From Rhodoferax potami (GTDB taxonomy: Bacteria; Pseudomonadota; Gammaproteobacteria; Burkholderiales; Burkholderiaceae_C), in NCBI RefSeq assembly GCF_032193805.1, contig NZ_JAVBIK010000001.1, positions 1,571,001 to 1,635,000 on the forward strand: DNA of 64,000 nucleotides, in the 5' to 3' direction. Positions within the stretch are counted from its first letter, which is position 1; each line of letters begins with the position of its first letter. The notes beneath the pieces are model-generated. The model had not been told where the DNA came from. It worked only from the letters and a program-made list of their open reading frames with translations, and searched no databases. Positions 54,388 to 63,880 of this stretch are shown here, in pieces. A program made the translations under genes and the position numbers.

Positions 54388-55022
54388 GCCGTAGCAGCCT
54401 GCCAGGCCTGCACATAGGCACTGGCACGCTCGTGGACTTGCGCCGCTGTGACGCCCGGCGCAAACAACTGGCTGCCGATGCCGAAGCCGGTGGCGCCGGC
54501 TTTAACCCATGGTCCGATGCTCTCGGGGGTGATGCCGCCCACCGGCCAAAGATCGGTCCCAGCGGGAACCACGGATTTGAGCGCCTTCAAGCCGCCGTGC
54601 CCGAGCGACTCCGCGGGGAACAACTTGAGGGCATGCGCGCCAGCGGCCAAGGCGGCAAAAGCTTCGGTCGGTGTTGCCACACCGGGGGACGCCAGCATGC
54701 CCAACTCCACCGCACGGCGGATCACCGCCGGATCGCAGTTGGGAGAGACCATCAAGCGGCCGCCGGCCGCATGCACCGCGTCCACATGCGCAACCGTGAG
54801 CATGGTTCCACCGCCAATAAGGGCATCAGCCGGCAATCCAGCTGCGAGAGCTGCTATACATTCGATAGCGCCGGGGCGATTCAAGGGCACTTCGAGGCTC
54901 CGGAAGCCTGCTTGGTACAAGGCCTGGCCGATATCCAAAGCCTCTTCGGGCGTGAGCCCACGCAAAATGGCAATCAAAGGCATGTGGCGGGCTTGCGCCA
55001 ACAATGGGAAAACAGAACTCAT
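54384..55022 (-). CDS. dgoA: 2-dehydro-3-deoxy-6-phosphogalactonate aldolase
   Basis: 212 residues. KDPGal aldolase of the KDPG/KHG family: ILRGLTPEEA, VPLNRPGAIECI, ALIGGGTML, Schiff-base Lys in ALKLFPAES and PVGGITPES. It splits KDPGal to pyruvate and glyceraldehyde-3-P. Its ATG shares a base with the dgoK stop (TGATG). A diverged family repeat copy overlaps residues 52-63. Confidence 0.9.
   Translation of the reverse strand: MSSVFPLLAQARHMPLIAILRGLTPEEALDIGQALYQAGFRSLEVPLNRPGAIECIAALAAGLPADALIGGGTMLTVAHVDAVHAAGGRLMVSPNCDPAVIRRAVELGMLASPGVATPTEAFAALAAGAHALKLFPAESLGHGGLKALKSVVPAGTDLWPVGGITPESIGPWVKAGATGFGIGSQLFAPGVTAAQVHERASAYVQAWQAATA
54836..54872. repeat. Diverged family repeat remnant inside dgoA
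   Basis: GCTGCGAGAGCTGCTATACA then TTCGATAGCGCC. It shares the GCTATnGAATnTATAGC-like core of the second putA copy. Confidence 0.45.
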
Positions 55023-55936
55023 CAAGCGCTCCAATGGGAATGAATGTGTTGCACGGCAGCCAGAAAGGCTTGGCGGGCATCCAGAATGTCAAAACGGCAG
55101 TCCAGGCGCTGTGCCGCCTTTTGGTAGAGCTCTGCGAGCTGCGGCGAGCCGATCAACTGAAAAGTGGGGACCTCGCCGGCTTCCGCCCCGAGTACATCTT
55201 TGAGTTCCGCACCGATCAGGAGGCCGCTTAAATAGGAGGCGCTGGCTTGCGGCGCCATGTCTTTGCTGACCACACGGGCCCGGGTGCCAAACAGCACATG
55301 GCTCAGCGCATGGTGTCCGGCCGCATCCACCCCGGCTGCAAAAGCAGCATCGTCCCATGTAGCCTGGCCGCCCGCAGCTGCGGCCAGTGTGCCGTGCTTA
55401 CGCAACAGGTCATAGAGTTCGCCGGTCATGTAGGTGCGCAGTTTGCGCACCACGCCATCTTGCAGTAACACCCATTTACTGTGCGTGCCAGGTAGCACGA
55501 ACCAACCAGACACATGGCCCAAAGCCCAGGCGCCCAAGAGTTGGGTTTCCTCGCCGCGCATGACATCCGGCACACCTGCGGAGTTGCGAATGCAATAGCC
55601 GGGGACCAGCACCACGGGCGCGTCTCCCGGAGCATCTGGGACCCTGAACACATGGCGCCCCAAGTCCTGCAAGGGCACAGACGCATCGATATACGGCACT
55701 TCATGCCACCCGAGCGCACTCCCCACCATTCCGGAGGCGATCACCAAAGACGGGGTCGCCTGCACGCTGGTCAGCGCGCCGGTGAGCGCCTCCGGGAAGC
55801 GCCCTTTGCAGGCCAGCGCGCCATCGCCATCGCTGGACTCCCGGATGCACTCCCCCGTCGGTCGGATCACATAGGTGCGGCGGTGGGTGGTTCCCCAGTC
55901 CACACCGACAATGGCGGATGTTGGGCTCATAGTCAT
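55022..55936 (-). CDS. dgoK: 2-dehydro-3-deoxygalactonokinase
   Basis: 304 residues. ASKHA kinase fold: VGVDWGTTHRRTYVI, VIASGMVGSALGW and WFVLPGTHSKWVLLQDG. It phosphorylates KDGal for the aldolase downstream. GTG 55948, ATG 55936 or ATG 55930 are possible starts. It diverges from the GntR gene. Confidence 0.92.
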   Translation of the reverse strand: MTMSPTSAIVGVDWGTTHRRTYVIRPTGECIRESSDGDGALACKGRFPEALTGALTSVQATPSLVIASGMVGSALGWHEVPYIDASVPLQDLGRHVFRVPDAPGDAPVVLVPGYCIRNSAGVPDVMRGEETQLLGAWALGHVSGWFVLPGTHSKWVLLQDGVVRKLRTYMTGELYDLLRKHGTLAAAAGGQATWDDAAFAAGVDAAGHHALSHVLFGTRARVVSKDMAPQASASYLSGLLIGAELKDVLGAEAGEVPTFQLIGSPQLAELYQKAAQRLDCRFDILDARQAFLAAVQHIHSHWSA

Positions 55937-55977
55937 AGTTAAGTTCACGAAGATGGGTTTCCCCCCGATTTAAACAT

Positions 55978-55985
55978 ATGATCAT
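55978..55985. promoter_or_regulatory. Probable GntR/FCD operator core
   Basis: ATGATCAT palindrome in ACATATGATCATTA, 10 bp before the GntR start and between divergent dgo genes. GTATGATGAT at 56771-56780, upstream of the SDR start, looks like a second half-conserved site. Confidence 0.5.
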
Positions 55986-55988
55986 TAA

Positions 55989-56747
55989 ATGCCAATTCGC
56001 ATGATGCCTGTCGATCCCAAAACGCCGCCCGTTCCGACCTCCCACGCGCGCTACAGCGGCCGCAAACTGCATGGGCAGGTGGTGGATGAGCTGGGCCGCC
56101 GGGTCGCAGGGGGGATCTACCCCGCCGGGCAGGTGCTCCCGAATGAGGAGTTGTTGTGCCAGGAGCTGGCCGTGAGCCGCACTGCCCTGCGTGAAGCCGT
56201 CAAGGTTCTGGCGGGCAAAGGTCTGCTGGAAGCCCGGCCCCGCATCGGCACCCGGGTGCGCAGCAAAGACCAGTGGAACCTGCTGGACCCGGACATCCTG
56301 GCGTGGCGCTGCGCCACCGGCGTAGATGCGGAGTTTTTGCGGCACCTCACCGAGCTGCGCGAAATCATTGAGCCTTCCGCGGCCGCACTGGCCGCGACCA
56401 GCCGCAGTGAGGAGCAACTCCAATCGATCGCGCAGGCGCTGCGCTCTATGGAGTCGGCAGCCTCGATCACCGACTGGGTGCAAGCTGATCTGGCCTTTCA
56501 CACCGCCGTGCTCCAAGCCACCAACAACCCGCTGCTGATGCCACTGGCCGCCATCATCGGCAGCGCCCTGGAATCTTTGCTGGGCGTTACTGCGCGCACC
56601 TCGGACAACTTCAAACAAGCGTTACCGGACCACCAGAAAGTGTTTGAGGCCATCCGCCTGCAAGAGCCGCAGAACGCTTTGCACCGCATGGCCAGCATGC
56701 TTTCTGACACCCGCAGCCTGATCCGCACCACGATCCAGACAAGCTAA
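55989..56747 (+). CDS. GntR-family (FadR/FCD) regulator, DgoR-like
   Basis: 252 residues. Winged HTH (VVDELGRRVAGGIYPAGQVLPNEELLCQELAVSRTALREAVKVLAGKGLLEARPRIGT) and an FCD ligand domain (ELREIIEPSAAALAA, DLAFHTAVLQATNN). Position between dgoK and the sugar dehydrogenase suggests galactonate-responsive repression, as DgoR. Confidence 0.88.
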   Translation: MPIRMMPVDPKTPPVPTSHARYSGRKLHGQVVDELGRRVAGGIYPAGQVLPNEELLCQELAVSRTALREAVKVLAGKGLLEARPRIGTRVRSKDQWNLLDPDILAWRCATGVDAEFLRHLTELREIIEPSAAALAATSRSEEQLQSIAQALRSMESAASITDWVQADLAFHTAVLQATNNPLLMPLAAIIGSALESLLGVTARTSDNFKQALPDHQKVFEAIRLQEPQNALHRMASMLSDTRSLIRTTIQTS

Positions 56748-56770
56748 GCGGCTTCGTTTAGGCTTTATTT

Positions 56771-56780
56771 GTATGATGAT
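56771..56780. promoter_or_regulatory. Second possible GntR site
   Basis: GTATGATGAT resembles the first site's TATGATCAT and sits about 40 bp upstream of the SDR ATG. Confidence 0.35.
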
Positions 56781-56819
56781 TGCTTTTACAATCGTCGTCT
56801 ATTTACCTCTTGGAGACCT

Positions 56820-57599
56820 ATGAAGCCGGACACCCTCTCCCACTTCGCGCAGTACCCGAGCTTGCAAGGGCGCAGTGTTTTTGTCACCGGAGGCAGCTCT
56901 GGCATCGGTGGCGACATCGTGATTGCCTTTGCGCGCCAAGGCGCCAAAGTGGCGTTCACCGGCCGCAATGCTGTGGCCGCTCAGCAAGTCATTGAGGCGG
57001 CGCGGCAGCTGGGCCCTGAACCGCTGTTTCTGCAAAGCGACGCATCAGATGTGAAAGCCTTGCAAGCGGCCATCGGCACGGCGGCCGAGCGCTTTGGCGA
57101 CATCACGGTGCTGATCAACAACGTGGCCAATGACCAGCGGCACGAGCTAGCCGATGTCACGGCGGAAGACTTCGACTGGCGGGTATCGGTCAACTTGCGA
57201 CCCCACTTTTTTGCCGCCCAGGCGGTTGCCGAGGGCATGAAGCGTTCCGGCGGTGGCGCCATCGTGAACCTAGGCTCGACCAGCTGGAAGATCAAGGGCA
57301 AGGGCTACCCGGTCTATGCGACCTGCAAGTCAGCGACCGTGGGCCTGACCCGCAGCCTGGCGCGAGAACTGGGTGAGTTCAATATCAGGGTCAACACCTT
57401 GACTCCGGGCTGGATCATGACCGACAAGCAGTTGGCTTTGTGGGTCGACGAGGCGGGCGAAAAAGCCATGAAGGACAACCATTGCCTGCCCGGCCGGATT
57501 CTCGGCGCCGATGTGGCGAATATGGCTTTGTTTTTATCGGCCGCTGACAGTGGCATGGTGACAGCCCAAGACTTTGTAGTGGACGCCGGATGGACCTGA
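56820..57599 (+). CDS. SDR sugar 1-dehydrogenase (galactose/arabinose type)
   Basis: 259 residues. Cofactor motif TGGSSGIG (residues 25-32), NNVAND, SxxxYxxxK (TSWKIKGKGYPVYATCK), and PGWIMTDKQL. Related SDRs oxidise D-galactose or L-arabinose to the lactone. Coupled to the lactonase gene by a 10-bp overlap. Confidence 0.86.
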   Translation: MKPDTLSHFAQYPSLQGRSVFVTGGSSGIGGDIVIAFARQGAKVAFTGRNAVAAQQVIEAARQLGPEPLFLQSDASDVKALQAAIGTAAERFGDITVLINNVANDQRHELADVTAEDFDWRVSVNLRPHFFAAQAVAEGMKRSGGGAIVNLGSTSWKIKGKGYPVYATCKSATVGLTRSLARELGEFNIRVNTLTPGWIMTDKQLALWVDEAGEKAMKDNHCLPGRILGADVANMALFLSAADSGMVTAQDFVVDAGWT

Positions 57600-58477
57600 A
57601 TCACACACTCCCCCAAGCCATCTGGCCTGCAGAACTGCTGCTGGGTGAGGGCCCCGTCTGGGAAGCCCGGACCGGGCGCTTTTTCTTTGTCGATATCCAT
57701 GGTTGTGCTTTGCACGCCTGGACCCCCGCGACGGATGCGCGCCAAAGCTGGAAGATGCCCGAGCGCATCGGCTGGTTGATTCCCCGCAAAAACGGGGACG
57801 GCTACATGGCGGGCTTCCAAAGCGGCATAGTGCATCTGACGCTGGAGCCAGAACTGCGCTGGGAACCGATGGCTCAGCCGCATCCCGGCGAACCGTCCGT
57901 CCGGCTGAACGATGCCAAGGCAGATGCCTTCGGCCGTATCTGGGCCGGCTCGATGGACAACGACGACCCGGCCCGCTGCAAAGGACGACTCGCCCGCCTC
58001 GACCCGGATCTGCAATGCACCGTGGTGGAAACCGGCATCTATATTGCCAACGGCCCCGCGATCGCACCGGACGCCCGGTGGATGCTGCACACCGACAGCT
58101 TTCTGAACACGGTCTACCGATACAAATTGGATGCCTCGGGCAACATCACTGACAAATCGGTGTGGCGGGTTTTCTCGGAAGACGAAGGCACGCCCGACGG
58201 AATGACGCTGGACAGCGAAGGCCGCGTCTGGATTGCGTTCTGGGGCGGTGCTTGCATTCGGTGCTTCACGCCGGACGCGGAGTGCCTGCAGACCATCGCG
58301 ATACCCGCGAGTCAGGTGACGAGCATCAGCTTTGGTGGCACCGACCTCCAAACCATGCTGGTGACGACAGCGCGGGTAGGGCTGGGTGATGCGGAATTGG
58401 CGCAGTACCCCTTGTCGGGTAGTGTGTTCACCCTGCGCACCGGCGCGACAGGGGTGCTGCCCCTGGCGTTTGGCTGA
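57590..58477 (+). CDS. SMP-30/gluconolactonase family lactonase
   Basis: 295 residues, six-bladed propeller: LLGEGPVWEARTGRFFFVDI (metal Glu), NDAKADAFGRIWAGSM, IYIANGPAIAPD and DEGTPDGMTLDSEGRVWIAFWGG carry the metal ligands. It opens the aldonolactone produced by the SDR upstream to the free aldonate. Confidence 0.9.
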   Translation: MDLNHTLPQAIWPAELLLGEGPVWEARTGRFFFVDIHGCALHAWTPATDARQSWKMPERIGWLIPRKNGDGYMAGFQSGIVHLTLEPELRWEPMAQPHPGEPSVRLNDAKADAFGRIWAGSMDNDDPARCKGRLARLDPDLQCTVVETGIYIANGPAIAPDARWMLHTDSFLNTVYRYKLDASGNITDKSVWRVFSEDEGTPDGMTLDSEGRVWIAFWGGACIRCFTPDAECLQTIAIPASQVTSISFGGTDLQTMLVTTARVGLGDAELAQYPLSGSVFTLRTGATGVLPLAFG

Positions 58478-58486
58478 AACGGGACG

Positions 58487-59842
58487 CTAGTTTTTCTCTG
58501 CGCGCAAGCGACGGCGGCTGTTCCGTGCATTGGGCAGCCAGCCGCGCCAGAGCCAACGGCTGAGCAACAGCAAGCCGCGGATCCACTCGTCCAGCGCATA
58601 GGCCAACCAGATACCGGGCAGGCCGAACAAGCGGCCCAACCAAAAAGAGCCGACGCCCAGCACCAACACAAGGGACGCGACGCTGGACACTGCCGGGTAA
58701 ATGGCGTCGCCCGTCGCACGGAGGGCTCCATTCAAAATCAGATTGAACACGCGGCCGGTCTCGAGCAGCAGCGATAGCCACAGCAAGGTTTGTGCGGCCT
58801 CAATGACGGCCGCGTCTTTGGTAAAAGCGCGCATCAACCACGGGGCGCCCAACGCGGCAAACAGTGCCAGCGAGCCGGAGGCCAGTAGCCCATTGCGCAC
58901 TGCCTTACGGACCAGTCCATTGGCGGCCCTCAAATCGCCAGCTCCGACGAGGCGGCCCACCATGATTTCACAGGCCCAGCCAATGGCCATGCTGGTCAAC
59001 AGCACATATTTGAGCAGCTGCAAGGTGTAGGAGTGGGTGGCGAGTGCGGTGACCCCCAAGCGGGCGGTCGCCGCCAGCGACACCATAAAGGCAGCGCGGT
59101 AAGTCACCTCGACCCCGGCGCCCGGAAGCCCCACCCGCAATACGGGCGCAAAGTCCACCCACGCAAATCGCCACCAATCTTGCCTATAGGGAGTCAATTG
59201 CATGCGGACCCGCCAGAACCACAGGTGCAATACCAGCCCCAATGCACGGCTGACCAGCATGGCTATGGCGTAGCCCTCAAGACCCATGCCATCCCAGCTA
59301 CCCCAACCCCGCATGATCACGAATGCCAGCGCGAGATGTGTGCCGTGCATGGCGATCATGATCCGCAAAGAGTCTTTGGCAAACAGGTGGGCGCGCAGCA
59401 CCGCCGCCATGCTGAGGTTGTAGGCGTCCAGCAGCAAGGCCGGTGCAAACCATTGCAGATACGGGGCGGCTAAGGACGCCACCATGGCCGGGGCGTTTAA
59501 CCAGTCGAGCATGACGTCGTTGCCTGCGACCACCACCAGCATGATCGCAGCACCCACCCAGCTGCTGGCACCCAAGGCCAACAGGGCAACACGTCGGGCG
59601 GCGGCGTGCTGCCCTCCCCCGACATATTGCGTCACCATCACGCCCAAGCCGATGGCAAGCACCCGGAAAGCGACGCTCAGGGTTTCCAGGATCTGGTTCA
59701 CCAGCCCGAAAGCACCTGCTGCGGCATCTGACTCATGCGAAGCCAGCCACAGCCCGCCCATCGCGACCGTCATACCCAACAAAAACTCGCCGAGCAAAGG
59801 CCCGGCGATCGTATTCAGGCGCAAACGCTCGGGTGTACTCAT
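58487..59842 (-). CDS. MATE family efflux transporter
   Basis: 451 residues, 12 predicted helices. N-terminal MATE repeat (RVLAIGLGVMVTQYVGGGQHAAARRVA) and C-terminal repeat (SMAIGWACEIMVGRLVGAGDLRAANGLVRKA). Drug or metabolite antiport. It converges with the lactonase; no regulator is linked. Confidence 0.88.
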   Translation of the reverse strand: MSTPERLRLNTIAGPLLGEFLLGMTVAMGGLWLASHESDAAAGAFGLVNQILETLSVAFRVLAIGLGVMVTQYVGGGQHAAARRVALLALGASSWVGAAIMLVVVAGNDVMLDWLNAPAMVASLAAPYLQWFAPALLLDAYNLSMAAVLRAHLFAKDSLRIMIAMHGTHLALAFVIMRGWGSWDGMGLEGYAIAMLVSRALGLVLHLWFWRVRMQLTPYRQDWWRFAWVDFAPVLRVGLPGAGVEVTYRAAFMVSLAATARLGVTALATHSYTLQLLKYVLLTSMAIGWACEIMVGRLVGAGDLRAANGLVRKAVRNGLLASGSLALFAALGAPWLMRAFTKDAAVIEAAQTLLWLSLLLETGRVFNLILNGALRATGDAIYPAVSSVASLVLVLGVGSFWLGRLFGLPGIWLAYALDEWIRGLLLLSRWLWRGWLPNARNSRRRLRAEKN

Positions 59843-59878
59843 TCGAAGAATGTACCCGAGCCCTTTACCTGCAGGAGG

Positions 59879-61531
59879 TCAGGCATGGCCCAGAAAAGCG
59901 CCGCCCCATGCGGGCAACTGCAGCACCGCGCCCTGGCGAACTGCATCCCCCAGACCACTGCCCGTCACCGTGTGCATCGCAGCGAAGGCTACCGGGACTA
60001 CCCACTGGGCCGGCTCAGGGCTGAAGTTGAATACGCAAACCATGCTGTGGCCTTCATGACGACGCACATAGGCGAACACCTGGGGATGCGCATCCAGCAC
60101 CTCCAAGGTACCACTCACCAGGCAGGGCTGGGTTTTGCGCCAGCGCAGCAGGTTGCGATAGAAATGCAACAGCGATGCAGGGTCTTGGATCTGCGCCTCG
60201 GCGGTTAACTCCCGGTGGGTCGTGGCCACGGGCAGCCATGGTTTTTCCGGTGCCGGCGATGAGGAGAAGCCCAAATCTGCAGCATCCGCAAGCCACGGCA
60301 TCGGGGTGCGACAACCATCGCGCCCTTTGAACTCGGGCCACATCGTGATGCCGTAGGGGTCCTGCAGGTCTTCAAATGCAATGTCTGCCTCTGGCAAGCC
60401 CAGCTCGTCACCTTGATAGATGCAAGGGGAACCGCGCAAGGACATTTGCAAGGCCGCGCCCAGGCGCAACAACTCAGGCGCCGCAACCGCAGCAGTACTG
60501 GCCCAGCGGGTAGCAACCCGCACCACGTCGTGATTAGACAGGGCCCAGCATGGCCATCCACCGGGAGCCACCTCTTCAAACCGTTTCACAAAGCCGCGGA
60601 AGTGCGCGGCACTGTGCGCGGTACCCAGCAGGTCAAAGCAATACGCCATATGCAACTTGTCACCGCCACTGGTGTATTCCGCCACGCGGGCCAGACCGTC
60701 GTCGTCACCGATTTCTCCCACCATGGTGGTGTCGGGATACGCGTCCAACAAGGCACGCAGCTCACGCAAGAAGGCCAGGTTTTCGGGCTGGCTCTTGTCA
60801 TGTTGGTGCCACTGCCAGCCATAGGGGTTCACTGCGTTGACCGCAGGATCCTCACCATCGGGGCGACCGCGCGCGGGGTTGTCGCGCAGTTGGGCGTCAT
60901 GGAAGTAGAAGTTGGCGGTGTCCAGGCGGTAGCCATCCACCCCGAGATCCAACCAGAATTTGACGGTCGACAGCAGCGCTTTTTGCACTTCGGGATTGTG
61001 AAAATTCAAATCCGGCTGGCTAGTCAGGAAGTTGTGCATGTAGTACTGGCAACGGCGGGTATCCCACTGCCATGCACTACCGCCAAAAATGGACAGCCAA
61101 TTATTGGGCGGGTTCCCGTCGGGTTTGGCATCGGCCCAGATGTACCAATCGGCCTTGGGGTTGTTCAGGCTGGAGCGGCTTTCTACAAACCAAGGGTGTT
61201 GGTCGGAGCTGTGGGAGAGCACTTGGTCGATCATGACCTTCAAGCCCAGTGCATGTGCGCGTTCGACCAGCTGCTTGAAATCATCGAGCGTTCCGAACAT
61301 CGGGTCCACGTCGCAGTAGTCGCTGACGTCGTAGCCGAAATCCTTCATCGGGCTTTTGAAGAAGGGCGACAGCCAAATGCCGTCTGCGCCCAGGTCGGCC
61401 ACATAGTCCAGCTTGGCGGTAATACCGGCCAAATCGCCCACACCGTCGCCGTTGCTGTCCGCATAACTACGCGGGTAGATCTGATAAATGACGCCACCGC
61501 GCCACCAGTTGTTGTTCGTTGCTTTAGCCAT
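59879..61531 (-). CDS. aglA: Alpha-glucosidase, GH13 (AglA-like)
   Basis: 550 residues. GH13 barrel: GVIYQIYPRSYADSNGDGVGDL, GADGIWLSPFFKSP, nucleophile Asp in DGYRLDTAN, acid Glu in TMVGEIGDDDG, and SNHDVVR. Likely cleaves sucrose, maltose, trehalose or similar alpha-glucosides in the cytoplasm. Gene order aglE-aglF-aglG-aglA matches the Sinorhizobium agl operon. ATG 61531; the upstream extension lacks homology. Confidence 0.92.
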   Translation of the reverse strand: MAKATNNNWWRGGVIYQIYPRSYADSNGDGVGDLAGITAKLDYVADLGADGIWLSPFFKSPMKDFGYDVSDYCDVDPMFGTLDDFKQLVERAHALGLKVMIDQVLSHSSDQHPWFVESRSSLNNPKADWYIWADAKPDGNPPNNWLSIFGGSAWQWDTRRCQYYMHNFLTSQPDLNFHNPEVQKALLSTVKFWLDLGVDGYRLDTANFYFHDAQLRDNPARGRPDGEDPAVNAVNPYGWQWHQHDKSQPENLAFLRELRALLDAYPDTTMVGEIGDDDGLARVAEYTSGGDKLHMAYCFDLLGTAHSAAHFRGFVKRFEEVAPGGWPCWALSNHDVVRVATRWASTAAVAAPELLRLGAALQMSLRGSPCIYQGDELGLPEADIAFEDLQDPYGITMWPEFKGRDGCRTPMPWLADAADLGFSSSPAPEKPWLPVATTHRELTAEAQIQDPASLLHFYRNLLRWRKTQPCLVSGTLEVLDAHPQVFAYVRRHEGHSMVCVFNFSPEPAQWVVPVAFAAMHTVTGSGLGDAVRQGAVLQLPAWGGAFLGHA

Positions 61532-61603
61532 GATGGAAAGGTCCCTTGAATGAAAACGGCGAATCTGCTTGCGCAAATTCGCCAAGGAAGGTTGGTCCTA
61601 AAT

Positions 61604-62776
61604 TTACTTGACGGAGCCGCTCAGCAGCCCGCGCACAAAAAAGCGTTGCAGCGAGAAGAACACAGCAACCGGCACTGCAATAGAGACAAATGCGCTGGCG
61701 GTCAAGATCTCCCAGCTCTCACCGCGAGAGCCCAGCAAGTCGTTGAGCTTGATGGTGAGCACCACCTGGTCCGGCGCTTTGCCAAGGAAGACGAGTGCAA
61801 TCAAAAAGTCGTTCCAGACCCACAGGAACTGGAAGATGGCAAAACTCGCCAACGCAGGGATCGACAAGGGCAGCACGATGCTGGTAAAGATCTGGAAATG
61901 CGAGGCACCGTCCATCCGCGCGCTCTCGATGATGTCGCGTGGCAGGGACGCAATGTAGTTGCGCAGCAGGTAAATCGCCAGGGGCAGACCAAACGCGGAG
62001 TGGGCAAGCCACACCCCGAGGTAAGACTTGGACTCTGTGCCAAAAACCTCGCCCATCTGGTTGTAGAGCCGCAGCAGCGGAATCAGTGACATCTGCAAGG
62101 GCACCACCAGCAGCCCCACCACCACAATAAACAAGAATTTGCGGCCGGGGAACTCCATCCAGCTGAAGGCATACGCAGCAAAAGCCGCAATTAAAATCGG
62201 AATAAAGGTAGCCGGAATCGTGACCTTGAAGGTGTTCAAGAATGCCTGGCCTACCCCTTCACCCGCAATCACCTTTTCGTAGTTCTGGGTCATGAAAACG
62301 GGTGGAGACTCGGCCACATAAAACACCCGGACACCACGATCCTTGTCATAGGGCTGGTCCAGATCAAGGCGATAGCTTCCGTCGGCTTTCACCGTCAGCG
62401 TGCCGTCGGGTTTGCCGTCTTCCTCGTCAAAGATTTGCCCGTCCGACACTTCCACTGTCGTACCAACGGCGAACTCTTTGGGGTTGGCCGACTTGAGCGA
62501 AAACTGCTTGATTTGTATGCCGCCCCCCTCGGGGAACAAGCGGCCGCTGATGACGTAGCGCTCACCTTCTTTCACCAGACTTTGGACCCCTGCCGTGCGA
62601 CGCATGTCTGCACGGGTTTGGGTGGAGAGCGCGGTCCACCAGCCACTGCTGACCAGTTGCTGCTTTTCCCGGAAGCTGGAAACCAAGAGGCCGAAGGTAG
62701 GGAGCACCCACATTAACACGATGACCAGCAACAAGGCTTGCGCCATCAAAGATGGGAGAGAGAAATACTTTTTCAT
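61604..62776 (-). CDS. aglG: Alpha-glucoside ABC transporter permease AglG
   Basis: 390 residues, six helices, with about 120 residues of periplasmic insert after TM1 (residues 40-150), as in AglG. The EAA loop [22 protein letters not shown] contacts the ATPase. ATG overlaps the aglF stop (ATGA). The ATPase gene (aglK) is not in the window; it may lie elsewhere. Confidence 0.9.
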   Translation of the reverse strand: MKKYFSLPSLMAQALLLVIVLMWVLPTFGLLVSSFREKQQLVSSGWWTALSTQTRADMRRTAGVQSLVKEGERYVISGRLFPEGGGIQIKQFSLKSANPKEFAVGTTVEVSDGQIFDEEDGKPDGTLTVKADGSYRLDLDQPYDKDRGVRVFYVAESPPVFMTQNYEKVIAGEGVGQAFLNTFKVTIPATFIPILIAAFAAYAFSWMEFPGRKFLFIVVVGLLVVPLQMSLIPLLRLYNQMGEVFGTESKSYLGVWLAHSAFGLPLAIYLLRNYIASLPRDIIESARMDGASHFQIFTSIVLPLSIPALASFAIFQFLWVWNDFLIALVFLGKAPDQVVLTIKLNDLLGSRGESWEILTASAFVSIAVPVAVFFSLQRFFVRGLLSGSVK

Positions 62777-63777
62777 CGCTGAGCCTCCTCAGTGCGGAAG
62801 CGGCGGATATTGAATGCCATCACCGGTACCACTGCAAACATCAAAACCATGGCCAAGGTGGAACTGCGGCCGTAATCGCCACCGCCACGGAACATCCAGT
62901 CATACATCAGATTGCCCAGCACACTGGTATCCCACTGGCCACCGGTCATGGCCATCACGATGTCAAACACCTTGAGCACCGTGATGGTGATGGTGGTCCA
63001 GACCACCAGAATGGTGGACATCACTTGGGGCACCATGATTTCGAAAAAGATTTGCAGCTCGCTGGCGCCATCGATGCGTGCAGCCTCGATGGTTTCGTGC
63101 GGCACACCCCGCAGGGCGGCAGAGAGAATCACCATGGCGAAGCCTGTCTGGATCCAGATCAAAATCGCCATCAGGAAAAAGTTGTTCCAGAACGGAATCG
63201 TGACCCAGGCCTGGGGCTCAAAACCCATGCCCATCACCATGGCGTTCAAGATGCCGATTTGCTCTGCATCAGGCCCGCGGAAGTCGTACACAAACTTCCA
63301 GATCACACTGGCGCCCACAAAGCTGATAGCCATGGGCATGAACACCATGGACTTGGCAAAGCCACCCCACCAAACGCGGTCTGCGAGCACCGCGACCACG
63401 AGGCCGAAAGCAGTGGCCGCGGCAGGAACGACCAGCAACCAGAGAAAGTTGTTGCGGATCGTCAGCAAAAAATTCTGGTCTGCGAACACCCAGCGAAAGT
63501 TGGCGAGTCCGACGAATTGCTCTCCCGTTGCGTCATAAAAACTCAAGCGGAAGGTTTCAAACAAGGGGTACACCAGATAGGTACCCAGCAACAACAGGGC
63601 GGGCGCAATAAAGAGCAAGGGTCGCACGTTGGAGCGGAAGATTTCGCGTCCATTTTTACTGCCCACTGGCAGCTGGACGATTTTGTCCAACACAAAGTTG
63701 GAGCCGGCGAAGTACAGCAAGCAGAACGCAATACTGACCAGTACAGCGGTGATGGTCTGGATAACTTGATCAGTCAT
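62773..63777 (-). CDS. aglF: Alpha-glucoside ABC transporter permease AglF
   Basis: 334 residues, MalF-like. EAA loop [25 protein letters not shown]-terminal helix ([21 protein letters not shown]) is separate from the other six. Pairs with AglG to form the channel. Confidence 0.9.
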   Translation of the reverse strand: MTDQVIQTITAVLVSIAFCLLYFAGSNFVLDKIVQLPVGSKNGREIFRSNVRPLLFIAPALLLLGTYLVYPLFETFRLSFYDATGEQFVGLANFRWVFADQNFLLTIRNNFLWLLVVPAAATAFGLVVAVLADRVWWGGFAKSMVFMPMAISFVGASVIWKFVYDFRGPDAEQIGILNAMVMGMGFEPQAWVTIPFWNNFFLMAILIWIQTGFAMVILSAALRGVPHETIEAARIDGASELQIFFEIMVPQVMSTILVVWTTITITVLKVFDIVMAMTGGQWDTSVLGNLMYDWMFRGGGDYGRSSTLAMVLMFAVVPVMAFNIRRFRTEEAQR

Positions 63778-63880
63778 GGGATCAATGCTTTTGCGTGTCG
63801 TAGGGAATGGGATTCAAAAGGGCCGGCAGCCGAAGCCGCCGGCCTGAAGACGTGCCGCAAGGCGACGTCAGAGGAGATAC

